Of a stretch of DNA of 64,000 bases, positions 26,001 to 33,301 are shown piece after piece. Both the position numbers and the translations under genes were made by a program. This stretch comes from Phocaeicola massiliensis B84634 = Timone 84634 = DSM 17679 = JCM 13223. Lineage in GTDB: Bacteria; Bacteroidota; Bacteroidia; Bacteroidales; Bacteroidaceae. Within the stretch, counting starts at the first letter, position 1; each line of letters begins with the position of its first letter. The DNA lies in assembly GCF_000382445.1 (NCBI RefSeq), contig NZ_KB905474.1:124001-188000 (forward strand). Direction: 5' to 3'. A model generated the notes under the pieces. That model ran no database searches. It was not told where the DNA came from and saw only the letters and a list, made by a program, of their open reading frames with translations.

Positions 26001-27418
26001 TAATATTCGGTTGCCAACCGGGTCTTGCCTTCAAGTTCTTTTATCCTGTCATCCACACGTTTCAATTCATTGGCGGGATTGGATATGGACTCACCGGCTT
26101 CCAATCGGGCTATCTCTTCCTTGATTTTCTTGATATTCTTCAGTTTCTCATACTCGGTGTCGTATTTGGAGAATATATCCGGATATTTCTGTTCCAGCTT
26201 GTTTAGCGCCTCACGCCGGGCATCCGTGGACACGGCTTCATCCCCGGCAATGGAACACAGCTCCTCTATTTTGCGCCTGTGCTCTTCCTCGGCCTCTATG
26301 GTTTTCTGCTTCTGCTGCTGATACCTTTCCTCGGATTCCTGCAAACGTTCGGTTTCCGTCTTCATGGAGATCAGTGCCACGGCAACACCGGCAAGCAGGG
26401 TCGCAACCAGCACATAGGGATTGGAAAGCATGGTCCGGTTGAGCATCTTCTGCGCTTTCTCAACCAGCAGGAGCCAGTTGTAATGCAACGCCTCCGCAGC
26501 CACCGCCCAGCCTTTCACGGCCGTGACTGTCATGACGGCGGTCCGGTACACACCATACGTGCCGACAAGCCCGAGCAGGATACGGCCGAAACGTTCGTAA
26601 TGCTCCACCATGTAGGAAACACCGGAAAGCGTGGTGTTGATGACACCTTCCGACTGCTGCCCGATTTCATTGAACATCATTGAAACGGCATCCTCTATAT
26701 TGGAGATCTGTCCGGTTATCGTTTTGGATTGTGCCTCCATCAGACCACCGAATTTTCCGCCCTCGTCCGTCAGGCTCTCTATGACCTTCTGCACTTCGGG
26801 AAAACCGACCTTGCCTTCCTCCACAAGCTCCTTCACCTTGCTTTCAGCCACGCCGAACTGCTTGGCCAGTTCGGCGATCATAGGGATGCCCCGGCCGGTG
26901 AACTGGTTCAGGTCCTGTGTATAAAGCCGTCCCTGGGACATGGTGGTGCCGTAAAGATAGACCAGATCGTTCAAAGGGATGGAAAGTCCGGCAGCGATGT
27001 CACCCAAGCGGATCAGCGTCTCGTTCACTTTCTCCGCTTCAAACCCGTAGGCAAGAAGCTGCTTGGCACCCTGCGCGACATCCTCCAGGCCGAAAGGAGT
27101 GGTCGCGGCCGTATGTACCAACTGCTGCATCAGGGTGTCGGCCTTCTCCGCACTGCCGAGCATGGTCTGAAACGACACCTCCAGCTGCTGGAACTCGCCG
27201 CGTACCTTGGTGATGTTCGACACCAGCTCCTTGATAGTAAAGGCGGCTGCCAGCTTGCCGACGGTGTTGTTCAACAGGGAACCGCTCCTGTCAAGTTCCC
27301 GGATCTGTCTGTTGGCGGACGATGCCTGCTGGGACATCCGCTCGATCTTGCCCACGGCCTTGTCAAGACGGGCGCTCAAATGGTCCACCATAAGGAATTC
27401 TATTTGTACCGGTTTCAT
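23027..27418 (-). CDS. Tape measure protein
   Basis: This 1463-residue protein has the N-terminal tape-measure domain (about 70-270, VRGEFQQLEVSFQTMLGSAEKA...TTPFGLEDVAQGAKQLLAYG). Hydrophobic helices follow at about 285-305 and 335-355. Long charged coiled coils at about 360-480 and 590-800 are interleaved with further hydrophobic segments near 1050-1110. It sets tail length and is ejected to help DNA cross the envelope. The size predicts a tail of about 200 nm by the usual relation (about 0.15 nm per residue). It lies directly downstream of the frameshifted chaperone genes, as in most siphophages. Confidence 0.95.
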   Translation of the reverse strand: MKPVQIEFLMVDHLSARLDKAVGKIERMSQQASSANRQIRELDRSGSLLNNTVGKLAAAFTIKELVSNITKVRGEFQQLEVSFQTMLGSAEKADTLMQQLVHTAATTPFGLEDVAQGAKQLLAYGFEAEKVNETLIRLGDIAAGLSIPLNDLVYLYGTTMSQGRLYTQDLNQFTGRGIPMIAELAKQFGVAESKVKELVEEGKVGFPEVQKVIESLTDEGGKFGGLMEAQSKTITGQISNIEDAVSMMFNEIGQQSEGVINTTLSGVSYMVEHYERFGRILLGLVGTYGVYRTAVMTVTAVKGWAVAAEALHYNWLLLVEKAQKMLNRTMLSNPYVLVATLLAGVAVALISMKTETERLQESEERYQQQKQKTIEAEEEHRRKIEELCSIAGDEAVSTDARREALNKLEQKYPDIFSKYDTEYEKLKNIKKIKEEIARLEAGESISNPANELKRVDDRIKELEGKTRLATEYYQDSYGRQRARYVQKSARSRDEEAELQNLYGKRKSLNGQIRKDEVNAYFENLTGVSNETLAQQIKQRRTLLARMSVQEKEYGKITQGDENLTGTYSRDELKYQLNKLVSEQNRRNLPTDSSTDWVAAAKEKYQDALKAYNAFLQETSNSLSREEFEKKAKELKDAVDTAKKEYDKVKPGEDKDSEAERKKADKAEKEAQRRKQVSEKLGQELVGLQRKNDEAEIEMMTEGLEKKLRQIDNEYQARKDEIAKQEAGWKRDNAKAGQSGSLSEDQQSEIDKARELNESGRQKKIAEAYREEFGVMQEYLQAYGTFQQKKLAIATEYAEKIQKTTSGSEKLSLGVERDSKLAGIEVQELKARIDWGTVFGEFGGMFSDMIKPVLADARKYMLTDEFRNADHASQDALVSAVQQMERALGGSGKVSFKKLGAEVTAYQKALSDLKEAQAVYADTYTALIAAQKSYIEAQQSGTEQEKESARQALETAQANADAASENINALQETADSARQSLSNTASGLKTSMENVRDGLQQIASGSISGAYNGLITLGKGAKEVDGKLGEAFGKVSETLEDVPVVGWIVSIIDLFKDGLSVVIGGLLDAVFNAVSGILDDVLSGDLFVTIGKSLLSGVGKIFDALTWGGFSSWTTSSNAKEVQETIDRLTERNETLQTAIEDLTEEIKASKGTKSVAAYRDAYRLQQETNSNYLDMAMSQAGYHGSHHSWNYYWGGFSQEQIDRLSGQIGRSWNGDIWNLSPEEMKKLRSNVDMWTQIQDTGKGGYGGRLTEKLDDYIDQAGKLEELTDQLYEGLTGISFDSMYSSFVDNLMDMKYDAAAAAEDISEYFMRAMLSNKIGELYSDKLKGWWEKFGKAMEDNDLTEAERKALQDEYMKYVEEAVALRDNLAAATGYDNSGGTSQSAKTGGFSAMTQDQGTKLDGMFTSGLQHWSSIDEKMESVIDKMNTAEGHLARIEENTGTSASHLGKIEEEIRKINRDGVKCK

Positions 27419-28149
27419 CTATTTTAGCTTGCTTTGAAAAAATCCTACTATTCCATCCGCTTCATCCTCGGCGCTCCGCTCATCCGCAGGACCGGAAGAT
27501 CCAGACTTGTCACGGATATACCGGGGAGCGTCACTAAGCATCATGATCAGGGTCTGGTAATTCACCTTGTTCAGTATATAGTCCACGCTCCAGCCGGTGG
27601 CACTGGCAATCTGCCACACAAAACCGAAAGGGCTATGGGAGCCTTCATAACGGCTCTTTAACTCCCCTTCTTTCTTTGGCTCAGTCTCAAGCTCATCGGA
27701 TTCGTCCGCTCGGCTGATCTGATAATAGGTATAAAAGGGTCGGTACCCATCAGGCTGACAAAACGCTTGATCGCACCCACCAGATAACGCTGTTCCATGA
27801 AGTTCCTTATGAGCCATGCCACCGGGCGCAAAAGCACGCGGCGGCTGAAAGGACCACGACAAAGGGTATAGGCCACCATACGGCTCACCGCCTTGCCGTG
27901 AGAGGCCAGAAACTGCATTTCCTCCTCCTTGCTGAACCCCCACATCTCCTCACTGGTGATCCCCATCGACAAATATGTCCGGGCAAAAAGAATCTGACCG
28001 GACATATAAGGCCGCCTCATGGTCACGCGCAGCTCCAGCGGGGATTTCCTGAAAGGGATATGAAACGCTTTCAGCGGGACGCTCACACCGATATCCAGCA
28101 GCGCGTCCGCACCCTCACGCTGGATCTGCTTGATGACAGCTTCGTCCAT
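27419..28149 (-). CDS. Tail assembly chaperone, frameshifted GT-type fusion product
   Basis: The upstream reading frame (28149 to stop 27658) overlaps a second open frame ending at 27419 that has no convincing start of its own; its residues before about position 77 are nonsense translation. Both frames are coding through the overlap. A -1 slip at A AAG AAG (27673-27667) would join ...LSQR-K to ...KEGELKSRYEGSHSPFGF...VGFFQSKLK. Lambda-like G/GT chaperones use the same arrangement immediately before the tape measure gene; the T part recruits tape measure protein during tail assembly. The slip is inferred, not proven. Confidence 0.7.
27658..28149 (-). CDS. Tail assembly chaperone, unshifted G-type product
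   Basis: This 163-residue basic protein (VPLKAFHIPFRKSPLELRVTMRRPYMSGQILFA) lies between the major tail protein and the tape measure gene, the fixed position of G-type tail assembly chaperones. The mid region (MGITSEEMWGFSKEEEMQFLASHG) is helical. It ends at TAA 27658-27660, ten bases past the proposed slippery site. Most ribosomes would make this form, a minority the longer fusion. Confidence 0.7.
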   Translation of the reverse strand: MDEAVIKQIQREGADALLDIGVSVPLKAFHIPFRKSPLELRVTMRRPYMSGQILFARTYLSMGITSEEMWGFSKEEEMQFLASHGKAVSRMVAYTLCRGPFSRRVLLRPVAWLIRNFMEQRYLVGAIKRFVSLMGTDPFIPIIRSAERTNPMSLRLSQRKKGS

Positions 28150-28152
28150 ACG

Positions 28153-28728
28153 CTACTCCTCGGCCGGGTTAGTGGAAGCAGCAGCGGCAGATTCAGCAGA
28201 AGGCAGTTTATACTGTTTCCACTCTTCCGGGATAGAATCCGTATTGAATACGCCATAGGGCTGGGAGCCGTCTTCCGGCATGGCCACTTCCAGCGTGCAT
28301 TCGATTTTCGCCGTTTCTGTCAGGGTCAGCTTGCCGCCGAGATTGGAAAGTAGCGTGCCATTGGGAATCAGGATGCTCTGCCCCGAAACAAGGGCTATTT
28401 CCCACGGACCGGTCAGCAACACGGCTGCCGTCGGGGCCGTCCAACCAATCGGGGTTTTCTTTTCCGAGTCCTCTTCCTTGTAGTGCATGGTACCACCCAG
28501 CAAGCTATGCAGGTTTTCGTAGTTCAGCTGGATAACGTTGAACGTGGGGGCGATGCTGCCATTCGACTGGGGAATGATAAGCACCGGGGTTCCCGGCACC
28601 TGCTCCGCCTCGATTTTGGCGGATTCGGGTTTCTGCCCGCCCATGTCAAACGAATTCTTCTCTATGTAACCCACCACAAAGTCCTTGTATTTCACGGCAC
28701 CGACGCCGTACATGAAATTCTTATTCAT
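28153..28728 (-). CDS. Major tail tube protein
   Basis: This 191-residue protein starts at MNKNFMYGVGAVKYKDFVVGYIEKNSF. The beta-rich body (IIPQSNGSIAPTFNVIQLNYENLHSLLGG) and an Ala/Ser-rich C-terminal tail are typical of siphophage tube subunits. The gene immediately precedes the chaperone pair (3-bp gap), the conserved place of the tube gene. ATG 28728 is preferred over the upstream TTG. Confidence 0.75.
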   Translation of the reverse strand: MNKNFMYGVGAVKYKDFVVGYIEKNSFDMGGQKPESAKIEAEQVPGTPVLIIPQSNGSIAPTFNVIQLNYENLHSLLGGTMHYKEEDSEKKTPIGWTAPTAAVLLTGPWEIALVSGQSILIPNGTLLSNLGGKLTLTETAKIECTLEVAMPEDGSQPYGVFNTDSIPEEWKQYKLPSAESAAAASTNPAEE

Positions 28729-29282
28729 TGTTTCTTGATTTTGAAAGTTAATACTATGCCGGCAACACATCCGGTTATAAAAGCGGCCAGCGCTATTTTA
28801 ACGGGACTAAAGCGACGTTCAAATTCCGTTTCAACTGTGAATGAGTCCTCATGTGTCTCATTACGGATACGGGTCAGTTCCTCCTCATAACACAGTACCA
28901 GCCGCTGGAGGCTGTCGCAGGATGCCTCCGCTATGATATTGCCGGCCGCATCGCTCTTCACCGTCAGGCCCGCCTGCCCGTTCCTGGAATGGTAGGACGA
29001 ACCGGAGGGAAGTTTACGGAGGCTGTCCGGAGGGATCGTCAGGCTCACCGCCGATTTCGGAATCCCCGCCATCAACAGCCCCCGCCTCACGTTTGACACG
29101 TTGTCGGCGCTTGACGACAGGCTGCTGTTCCGGTTCACCTCCGTCCTGCTCTTTCGAGTACTCGCGCATCCCGTAAAGAACAGGACAATCATCATGATGC
29201 CTGCAACTGTTGGCAGTATCAATGGCTTTCCGGAGACGTGCCATTTCACGCCGGGTCGCCTGCAAAGCTTTCCTGTTTTCAT
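28725..29282 (-). CDS. Putative spanin: lipoprotein with C-terminal membrane helix, embedded in the upstream Rz-like gene
   Basis: This 185-residue protein has a hydrophobic stretch with lipobox FFTGC (Cys39). It then has a polar periplasmic domain (about 40-160, containing SLQRLVLCYEEELTRIRNET coil) and a C-terminal transmembrane helix (KIALAAFITGCVAGIVLTF). A lipid anchor plus C-terminal helix in one chain is the layout of unimolecular spanins, which fuse inner and outer membranes at lysis. Its first 270 bases overlap the upstream coiled-coil gene in another frame, as Rz1 does with Rz. The N-terminus before the hydrophobic core is unusually long, and the true start may be further in. Confidence 0.6.
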   Translation of the reverse strand: MKTGKLCRRPGVKWHVSGKPLILPTVAGIMMIVLFFTGCASTRKSRTEVNRNSSLSSSADNVSNVRRGLLMAGIPKSAVSLTIPPDSLRKLPSGSSYHSRNGQAGLTVKSDAAGNIIAEASCDSLQRLVLCYEEELTRIRNETHEDSFTVETEFERRFSPVKIALAAFITGCVAGIVLTFKIKKQ

Positions 29283-29493
29283 TCAGTTCCTCTTTTAAGG
29301 GTTCTACAATATTCTCGATCAGGATACGGGTGGCATGTTCGGTGTTGTCAATCCGTACCGTCTCGGCTTCGGCGGTAGCCTTCTCCGCTTTCGCCCTCGC
29401 TTCCCTGACCGTTGATTTCAGGGTGATGATGGCTATTATCGTGGCTACCAGACCACCGCCCAGCACCAGATTCATGACTGCACTGAAGTCCAT
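29014..29493 (-). CDS. Rz/i-spanin-like membrane-anchored coiled-coil protein
   Basis: This protein of about 159 residues has an N-terminal membrane helix (FSAVMNLVLGGGLVATIIAIITL). A long periplasmic coiled coil follows (VREARAKAEKATAEAETVR ... EELNENRKALQATRREMARLRKAI), then a Cys-containing hinge (CRHHDDC) and a polar tail. This is Rz-like. It follows the holin-like gene and overlaps the lipoprotein gene out of frame, the classic nested spanin arrangement. The ATG at 29493 is chosen over the GTG two codons earlier. Confidence 0.6.
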   Translation of the reverse strand: MDFSAVMNLVLGGGLVATIIAIITLKSTVREARAKAEKATAEAETVRIDNTEHATRILIENIVEPLKEELNENRKALQATRREMARLRKAIDTANSCRHHDDCPVLYGMREYSKEQDGGEPEQQPVVKRRQRVKREAGAVDGGDSEIGGEPDDPSGQPP

Positions 29494-29520
29494 ACGCACA
29501 CTGGTCTTTCAGGTCAAAGC

Positions 29521-29907
29521 CTATTTGCCGACATCCTTACCCGCAAACAGTCCGATGAGCCACTGGACAAAGCCCGTATCGGCAACACCATTGGACACAA
29601 GGGACGCACCGAACCCATAACACAACGCGATATACCACGTGGCATCAGCGACAAAGCCCGCATCCAGCCACCATAAAAGCATGGCGGCCACAATGCCCAC
29701 ACACCAGTTGACAATCTGTGTCGCCAAGCCCTGCATTTTTGGAAACAGAGCCTTGATCCCTTCCGTGAGCAACACCACGCCACCGACAAAACCGGCAAAG
29801 GTGGTGATCATCGCGCTATAATCGACTTCCGGTACTGTACCGGTCTGGGCAAAAGTTGCTGACACGAATCCGAGTATCAGCACAAAGAATAAAAGAAATC
29901 TTTTCAT
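29521..29907 (-). CDS. Holin-like membrane protein
   Basis: This 128-residue protein has an N-terminal signal-like helix (FLLFFVLILGFVSATFAQ) and three further membrane helices (about 32-52, 63-85 and 90-122). It lies between the endolysin amidase and the spanin genes, so a role in making inner-membrane lesions or releasing endolysin is the best reading. No named holin family is recognised with certainty. Confidence 0.65.
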   Translation of the reverse strand: MKRFLLFFVLILGFVSATFAQTGTVPEVDYSAMITTFAGFVGGVVLLTEGIKALFPKMQGLATQIVNWCVGIVAAMLLWWLDAGFVADATWYIALCYGFGASLVSNGVADTGFVQWLIGLFAGKDVGK

Positions 29908-29919
29908 GTTGTTGTTGAT

Positions 29920-30384
29920 TTATTGAGTTATACCTATTTGTTTAAGCCATCTCTGTACATCAAAACTGGGGCAGGCTTTGGCCGCCAGTTCATTGTGACC
30001 GACGATTCTCACATCGGGAAAACGACGGTGGAAATCCTTCACGTACTTCTCAAGCGCCTTTTTTTGCCAGGAGGTACGGGTGTCTGCAGGCGTTTTACCA
30101 TCCTTTGCACACCCGCCGGCATAGACGATATGGCGGCTCACGGAATTGTAACCGGCCACGCCGTTGGTCACTTCCCACGGGTCCACATTCGCGTCCTCGT
30201 TATTGTTCACCAGGCGTTCCACTCCGCCGTTCAGATGGAACAGGTCGGTATATCCGACCTGCTTCCAGCCGCGGCCGCCCTTTGAGACGGGGTTCGTATG
30301 CCAGGCGCGAATCTCCGCACCGCTTACCTCACGCCCTTCAGGAGTGGCCGTGCAATGGATGACAAGATACTTCAGCTTTCCCAT
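29920..30384 (-). CDS. Endolysin: N-acetylmuramoyl-L-alanine amidase (amidase_2)
   Basis: This protein of about 154 residues has the type-2 amidase fold. The zinc-binding His sits in YLVIHCTATPEGR near the start, then WHTNP, and the distal zinc ligands are in IVGHNELAAKACPSFD (His and Cys). It cleaves the bond between N-acetylmuramate and L-alanine in peptidoglycan. There is no signal peptide, so export would depend on the holin-like protein next door. Its ATG overlaps the capsid gene stop (TGATG), coupling translation. Confidence 0.9.
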   Translation of the reverse strand: MGKLKYLVIHCTATPEGREVSGAEIRAWHTNPVSKGGRGWKQVGYTDLFHLNGGVERLVNNNEDANVDPWEVTNGVAGYNSVSRHIVYAGGCAKDGKTPADTRTSWQKKALEKYVKDFHRRFPDVRIVGHNELAAKACPSFDVQRWLKQIGITQ

Positions 30385-31607
30385 CACTCACCGCCTTCCT
30401 CTTCATCAACGGCCGCCTGGGACAGTGCTATCTCCACCTTCTTCTCCGGATCGGCGTCCAGGCCCAGTACAAGTGTGCCGGATACCGCCTTGCCGCTACT
30501 GTTCACACCGGCGGTGACCGTCAGAGAGCCATCGGTACCGACTGCCGTGAAACCGGCAGGAATGGAAACCACGCTGTAATCACCGGAGGCAGTGACCTTC
30601 ACCTCCTTGCTCTCACCGGCGGCCTTGAAGGAAAGAGCGGCCGGATCGGCAGAAATGCTGCGTTCCACTGCCTTGAACACCGGAGTCTCACGGGTGTCAA
30701 GCACCACGAACTCCTCGCCGAAGGCGATTTCCGTGTCGGCCTTCATCAGCAGCTTGAAGAAGTACAGCTCGCTGGAGTTCATCCACTTGTCAATCTGGAT
30801 CACCTCCTCGTCGTCCTGGAGGTTCACACCGGCAAAAAGGTTGCCGTCAGCGCTCATCGAGCAGAGCGTGGCTACGATAAGGCCATCAGGCCAGGAATTC
30901 AGCGTCTCGATGGTGATACCCTTGTAACGCTTCTTGTTGATGTCCGTCTCGCTCGTGTTCTTGTACTCGCGTTCGGTCAGCTCGTCATCGTACTTGTCGA
31001 AGTCGTCAATACTCATCAGGATACGCAGGTTCGGATTCTCACGCAGGGCTTTTGGAATAGCCTTGCGGACAGCCTTCAACTTGCCGATCATGGAAGTATC
31101 GGAAGGAGCCGGAACCACGATCACATCCGGATCTTTAGCCGCCTGGGTCAGGATACCGTTGAAAAGGTGGTCGTCGTCCGAACCGAACTCGCCGTTCAGG
31201 TAATGCCAGCCCAGCTCGAACTTCACACTCTTGCTAAGTTCATCCAGAAGCGTGTTCTGCGCTTCGGGGGGAAGTTCGGCAAACACGAGGTTGCCCTTCG
31301 GCTGCCACTTGCGCCAAACATGCTCGAAGGCGCGGGGATTGAAAGTCGTGAACGCCATGAAGTCCTCCGGATCCAGTGATTTCTCCGAGTAATTGAAATT
31401 GCCTTTCGAGTCTTCCAAAGTCGGGTTCTCCTTACGCTTCTGGAGCATCTTGCCGGTCTTGATACGCGGCAGGCTGATTTTTTTCTCCACACCGGGGATC
31501 ACCATGATCAGACCTTTTTCTACAAGGTCATTCCCGGTGGTGGCCAGGACCAGTATTTTCTCCAGTACCTCGCCGTTGTAATTCGTGTTTCTTACTACTA
31601 TTGCCAT
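30384..31607 (-). CDS. Major capsid protein with C-terminal BACON-like domain
   Basis: This 407-residue protein has a main body (about 1-318) with the features of HK97-type capsid proteins, including an N-terminal segment rich in charged residues and FNPRAFEHVWRKWQPKGNLVF. It follows the protease/scaffold gene. From about residue 325 (ISADPAALSFKAAGESKEVKV ... VGTDGSLTVTAGVN ... VEIALSQAA) an about 75-residue Ig-like domain shows the BACON pattern: L-F-x-a-x-G opening, V-x-V strand, G-x-L-x-V and terminal S-Q-A. BACON domains are carbohydrate- or mucin-binding. It would decorate the capsid surface, presumably to hold virions in mucus. Confidence 0.8.
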   Translation of the reverse strand: MAIVVRNTNYNGEVLEKILVLATTGNDLVEKGLIMVIPGVEKKISLPRIKTGKMLQKRKENPTLEDSKGNFNYSEKSLDPEDFMAFTTFNPRAFEHVWRKWQPKGNLVFAELPPEAQNTLLDELSKSVKFELGWHYLNGEFGSDDDHLFNGILTQAAKDPDVIVVPAPSDTSMIGKLKAVRKAIPKALRENPNLRILMSIDDFDKYDDELTEREYKNTSETDINKKRYKGITIETLNSWPDGLIVATLCSMSADGNLFAGVNLQDDEEVIQIDKWMNSSELYFFKLLMKADTEIAFGEEFVVLDTRETPVFKAVERSISADPAALSFKAAGESKEVKVTASGDYSVVSIPAGFTAVGTDGSLTVTAGVNSSGKAVSGTLVLGLDADPEKKVEIALSQAAVDEEEGGE

Positions 31608-31617
31608 GGCAAATGTT

Positions 31618-32655
31618 TTATTTATGGTTCAACTTGTCCTTAATCTCGCTCATGCGCTTGTTCCAGGGGCTTTCACCCGTCGGATTCACACGAAGGTCAG
31701 TCATGACACTACGTTTTGGGAAAAGCTTCTCCAATGCCTTTTCCCCGTTCTCCCGGTCTTTTGCCAGAAGGTTCTCATAGATGGGGCGGGTGGCGGCATC
31801 GATACGGCCGTCCTGTTCCGCATCATCAAGCAGTTTCTTACGCGCGGCAGCGTCATCCGCATCCGCCTTGTCCTGGAACACCTTCAGTTCGCCCTTCAGG
31901 CGGGTGACCTCGGCATCAAGGGCCGGGACTTTGCCAGCCTCTGTTTCCAGCAGTCCGATTTCACGCAGGAAATCGTCATCCGTCGCACAGTTCTTGAACC
32001 GCGGACGTCTCTTGAGTTCGTCTAAATTCATGCTATTCTCGTTTTGTGGCTTGTGCAGCCGGTTATTGAATATTTGAAATACCTGTTCGGGGGTACTGTC
32101 CTCCGGTACCGGGTCAGCGTCATAAATACCGTCGATAAGCCCCAGCGCCAGCGCCTCGTCGGCACGCAGCCAGTGATCCTTGCCGTCAAAATACATCGCG
32201 CGGATTTCCTCCTTGTCCTTGCCCATACGGGTGGCATACATCTCGCAAAGGGTATCCTCAAGCGCCTCGATCTCACGGATGCAGTCCTTCATCTCATCCT
32301 TGTTGCCGTAACAGCCGCCCTGGACACTGTGAAGCATCAGACGGGCATAACGGCTCATCCGGACGGGCTTGCCGCAAAGGGCGATGACGGAGGCCATGCT
32401 GGCGGCGATGCCGTCCACGTAGATGGTAATGTCGGCCTTGCTGTTCTTCAAGGCATTGAAAATGGCGATGCCCGAATAAACCTCACCGCCGTTGCTGTTG
32501 ATACGCACGTCCACCTTCCCGGTCAGGGCTTCCGCTTCCAGAAGTTCACGGGCAATATCACCGCTGCGCACGTTATCATCGTACTCACCGATGTCACCGT
32601 AAAGAAGGATGCAACAGGCATCGGTTCCGGGTATCATATTGAAAAATCTACTCAT
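31618..32655 (-). CDS. Head maturation protease (ClpP-type) fused to scaffold
   Basis: This protein of about 345 residues has an N-terminal ClpP-like serine protease: oxyanion region INSNGGEVYSGIAIFNAL, catalytic Ser in GIAASMASVIALCG and His in LMLHSVQGG. The C-terminal about 137 residues are a charged coiled-coil scaffold (VPALDAEVTRLKGELKVFQDKADADDAAARK). It cleaves scaffold and capsid during head maturation. ATG 32655 is chosen over a TTG further up, consistent with the promoter at 32686-32693. An in-frame ATG at 32031 could yield free scaffold (31618-32031), as lambda C/Nu3 does. Confidence 0.85.
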   Translation of the reverse strand: MSRFFNMIPGTDACCILLYGDIGEYDDNVRSGDIARELLEAEALTGKVDVRINSNGGEVYSGIAIFNALKNSKADITIYVDGIAASMASVIALCGKPVRMSRYARLMLHSVQGGCYGNKDEMKDCIREIEALEDTLCEMYATRMGKDKEEIRAMYFDGKDHWLRADEALALGLIDGIYDADPVPEDSTPEQVFQIFNNRLHKPQNENSMNLDELKRRPRFKNCATDDDFLREIGLLETEAGKVPALDAEVTRLKGELKVFQDKADADDAAARKKLLDDAEQDGRIDAATRPIYENLLAKDRENGEKALEKLFPKRSVMTDLRVNPTGESPWNKRMSEIKDKLNHK

Positions 32656-32685
32656 GTCACTATCGTTTTGGCAGGTCCTTCCCTG

Positions 32686-32693
32686 CAAAAGTT
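32686..32693 (-). promoter_or_regulatory. Leftward late promoter, -7 element
   Basis: The minus strand reads AACTTTTG (7 of 8 to TAnnTTTG), about 30 bp ahead of the protease ATG. It heads the whole capsid-lysis-tail block. Confidence 0.45.
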
Positions 32694-32744
32694 TACGGTG
32701 CGAAATTAGGGGGATTAAAGGCCTTTTTCAAACCGCGTTTTCAT

Positions 32745-32780
32745 CATGGAGACTTTAAAGGATTGCCATGACGCTTTAAA
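32745..32780. promoter_or_regulatory. Paired CATG-n3/4-CTTTAAA motifs between divergent late blocks
   Basis: CATGGAGACTTTAAA (32745-32759) and CATGACGCTTTAAA (32767-32780) lie in the only gap separating the two divergent late transcripts. They are candidate sites for a phage late activator; no protein is assigned. Confidence 0.35.
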
Positions 32781-32824
32781 ATGTCATCATGCGGAGCGCG
32801 TTTTTTTTCGCTCCTTTTCCTTAT

Positions 32825-32832
32825 CAATTTTG
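32825..32832 (+). promoter_or_regulatory. Rightward late promoter, -7 element
   Basis: CAATTTTG (7 of 8 to TAnnTTTG) lies 22 bp before the terminase small-subunit ATG. A strong ribosome-binding site (AAAGGAGGT at about 32841-32849) follows, unusual for Bacteroides. Confidence 0.45.
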
Positions 32833-32853
32833 CACGTAAAAAAAGGAGGTAAT

Positions 32854-33300
32854 ATGGCCGAACTTACAAACGAGCAGAAAAAGGCATGGGCGAAAACGCT
32901 CTACACCCGCGAGACGCTTACGCAGGCGGAAATAGCCGAGCGTGTGGGGGTTTCACGGGTGACTGTGAACAACTGGATAGGCAAAGGAAACTGGGAGCAG
33001 TTGAAGGCTTCCATAACCATCACACGGGAGGAGCAGCTGAAGAACCTGTACCGGCAGCTGGCGGAACTCAACAACGCCATCATGGGAAAACCGGAAGGGG
33101 AACGGTTCCCGAACGCCGCGGAAGCGGACACCATTTCCAAACTGTCGAACGCCATCAAGAAACTGGAAACAGAAGTGGGGCTGGCGGACATCATCTCCGT
33201 GTTCTCCGACCTGCTCAAATGGGTGCGGACCTACGATTCCACGCAGGCGAAGGAGATCACCCCGCTTCTGGACGCGTTTGTCAAATCAAAATTATCCTGA
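32854..33300 (+). CDS. Terminase small subunit (DUF1804/Mu-type)
   Basis: This 148-residue protein has an N-terminal helix-turn-helix (LTQAEIAERVGVSRVTVNNWIGKGNW), followed by a helical oligomerisation part (NLYRQLAELNNAIMG...ISKLSNAIKKLETEVGL). This is the composition of Mu-like small terminases, which recognise the phage pac/end region. ATG 32854 is fixed by the strong GGAGG site; an upstream ATG at 32746 is rejected. The stop is one base before the large-subunit ATG. Confidence 0.8.
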   Translation: MAELTNEQKKAWAKTLYTRETLTQAEIAERVGVSRVTVNNWIGKGNWEQLKASITITREEQLKNLYRQLAELNNAIMGKPEGERFPNAAEADTISKLSNAIKKLETEVGLADIISVFSDLLKWVRTYDSTQAKEITPLLDAFVKSKLS

Positions 33301-33301
33301 C

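Noticed and set aside
27686..27943. Separate start for the downstream chaperone frame
   Set aside because: Residues encoded before the overlap look like out-of-frame translation; frameshift fusion explains it better.
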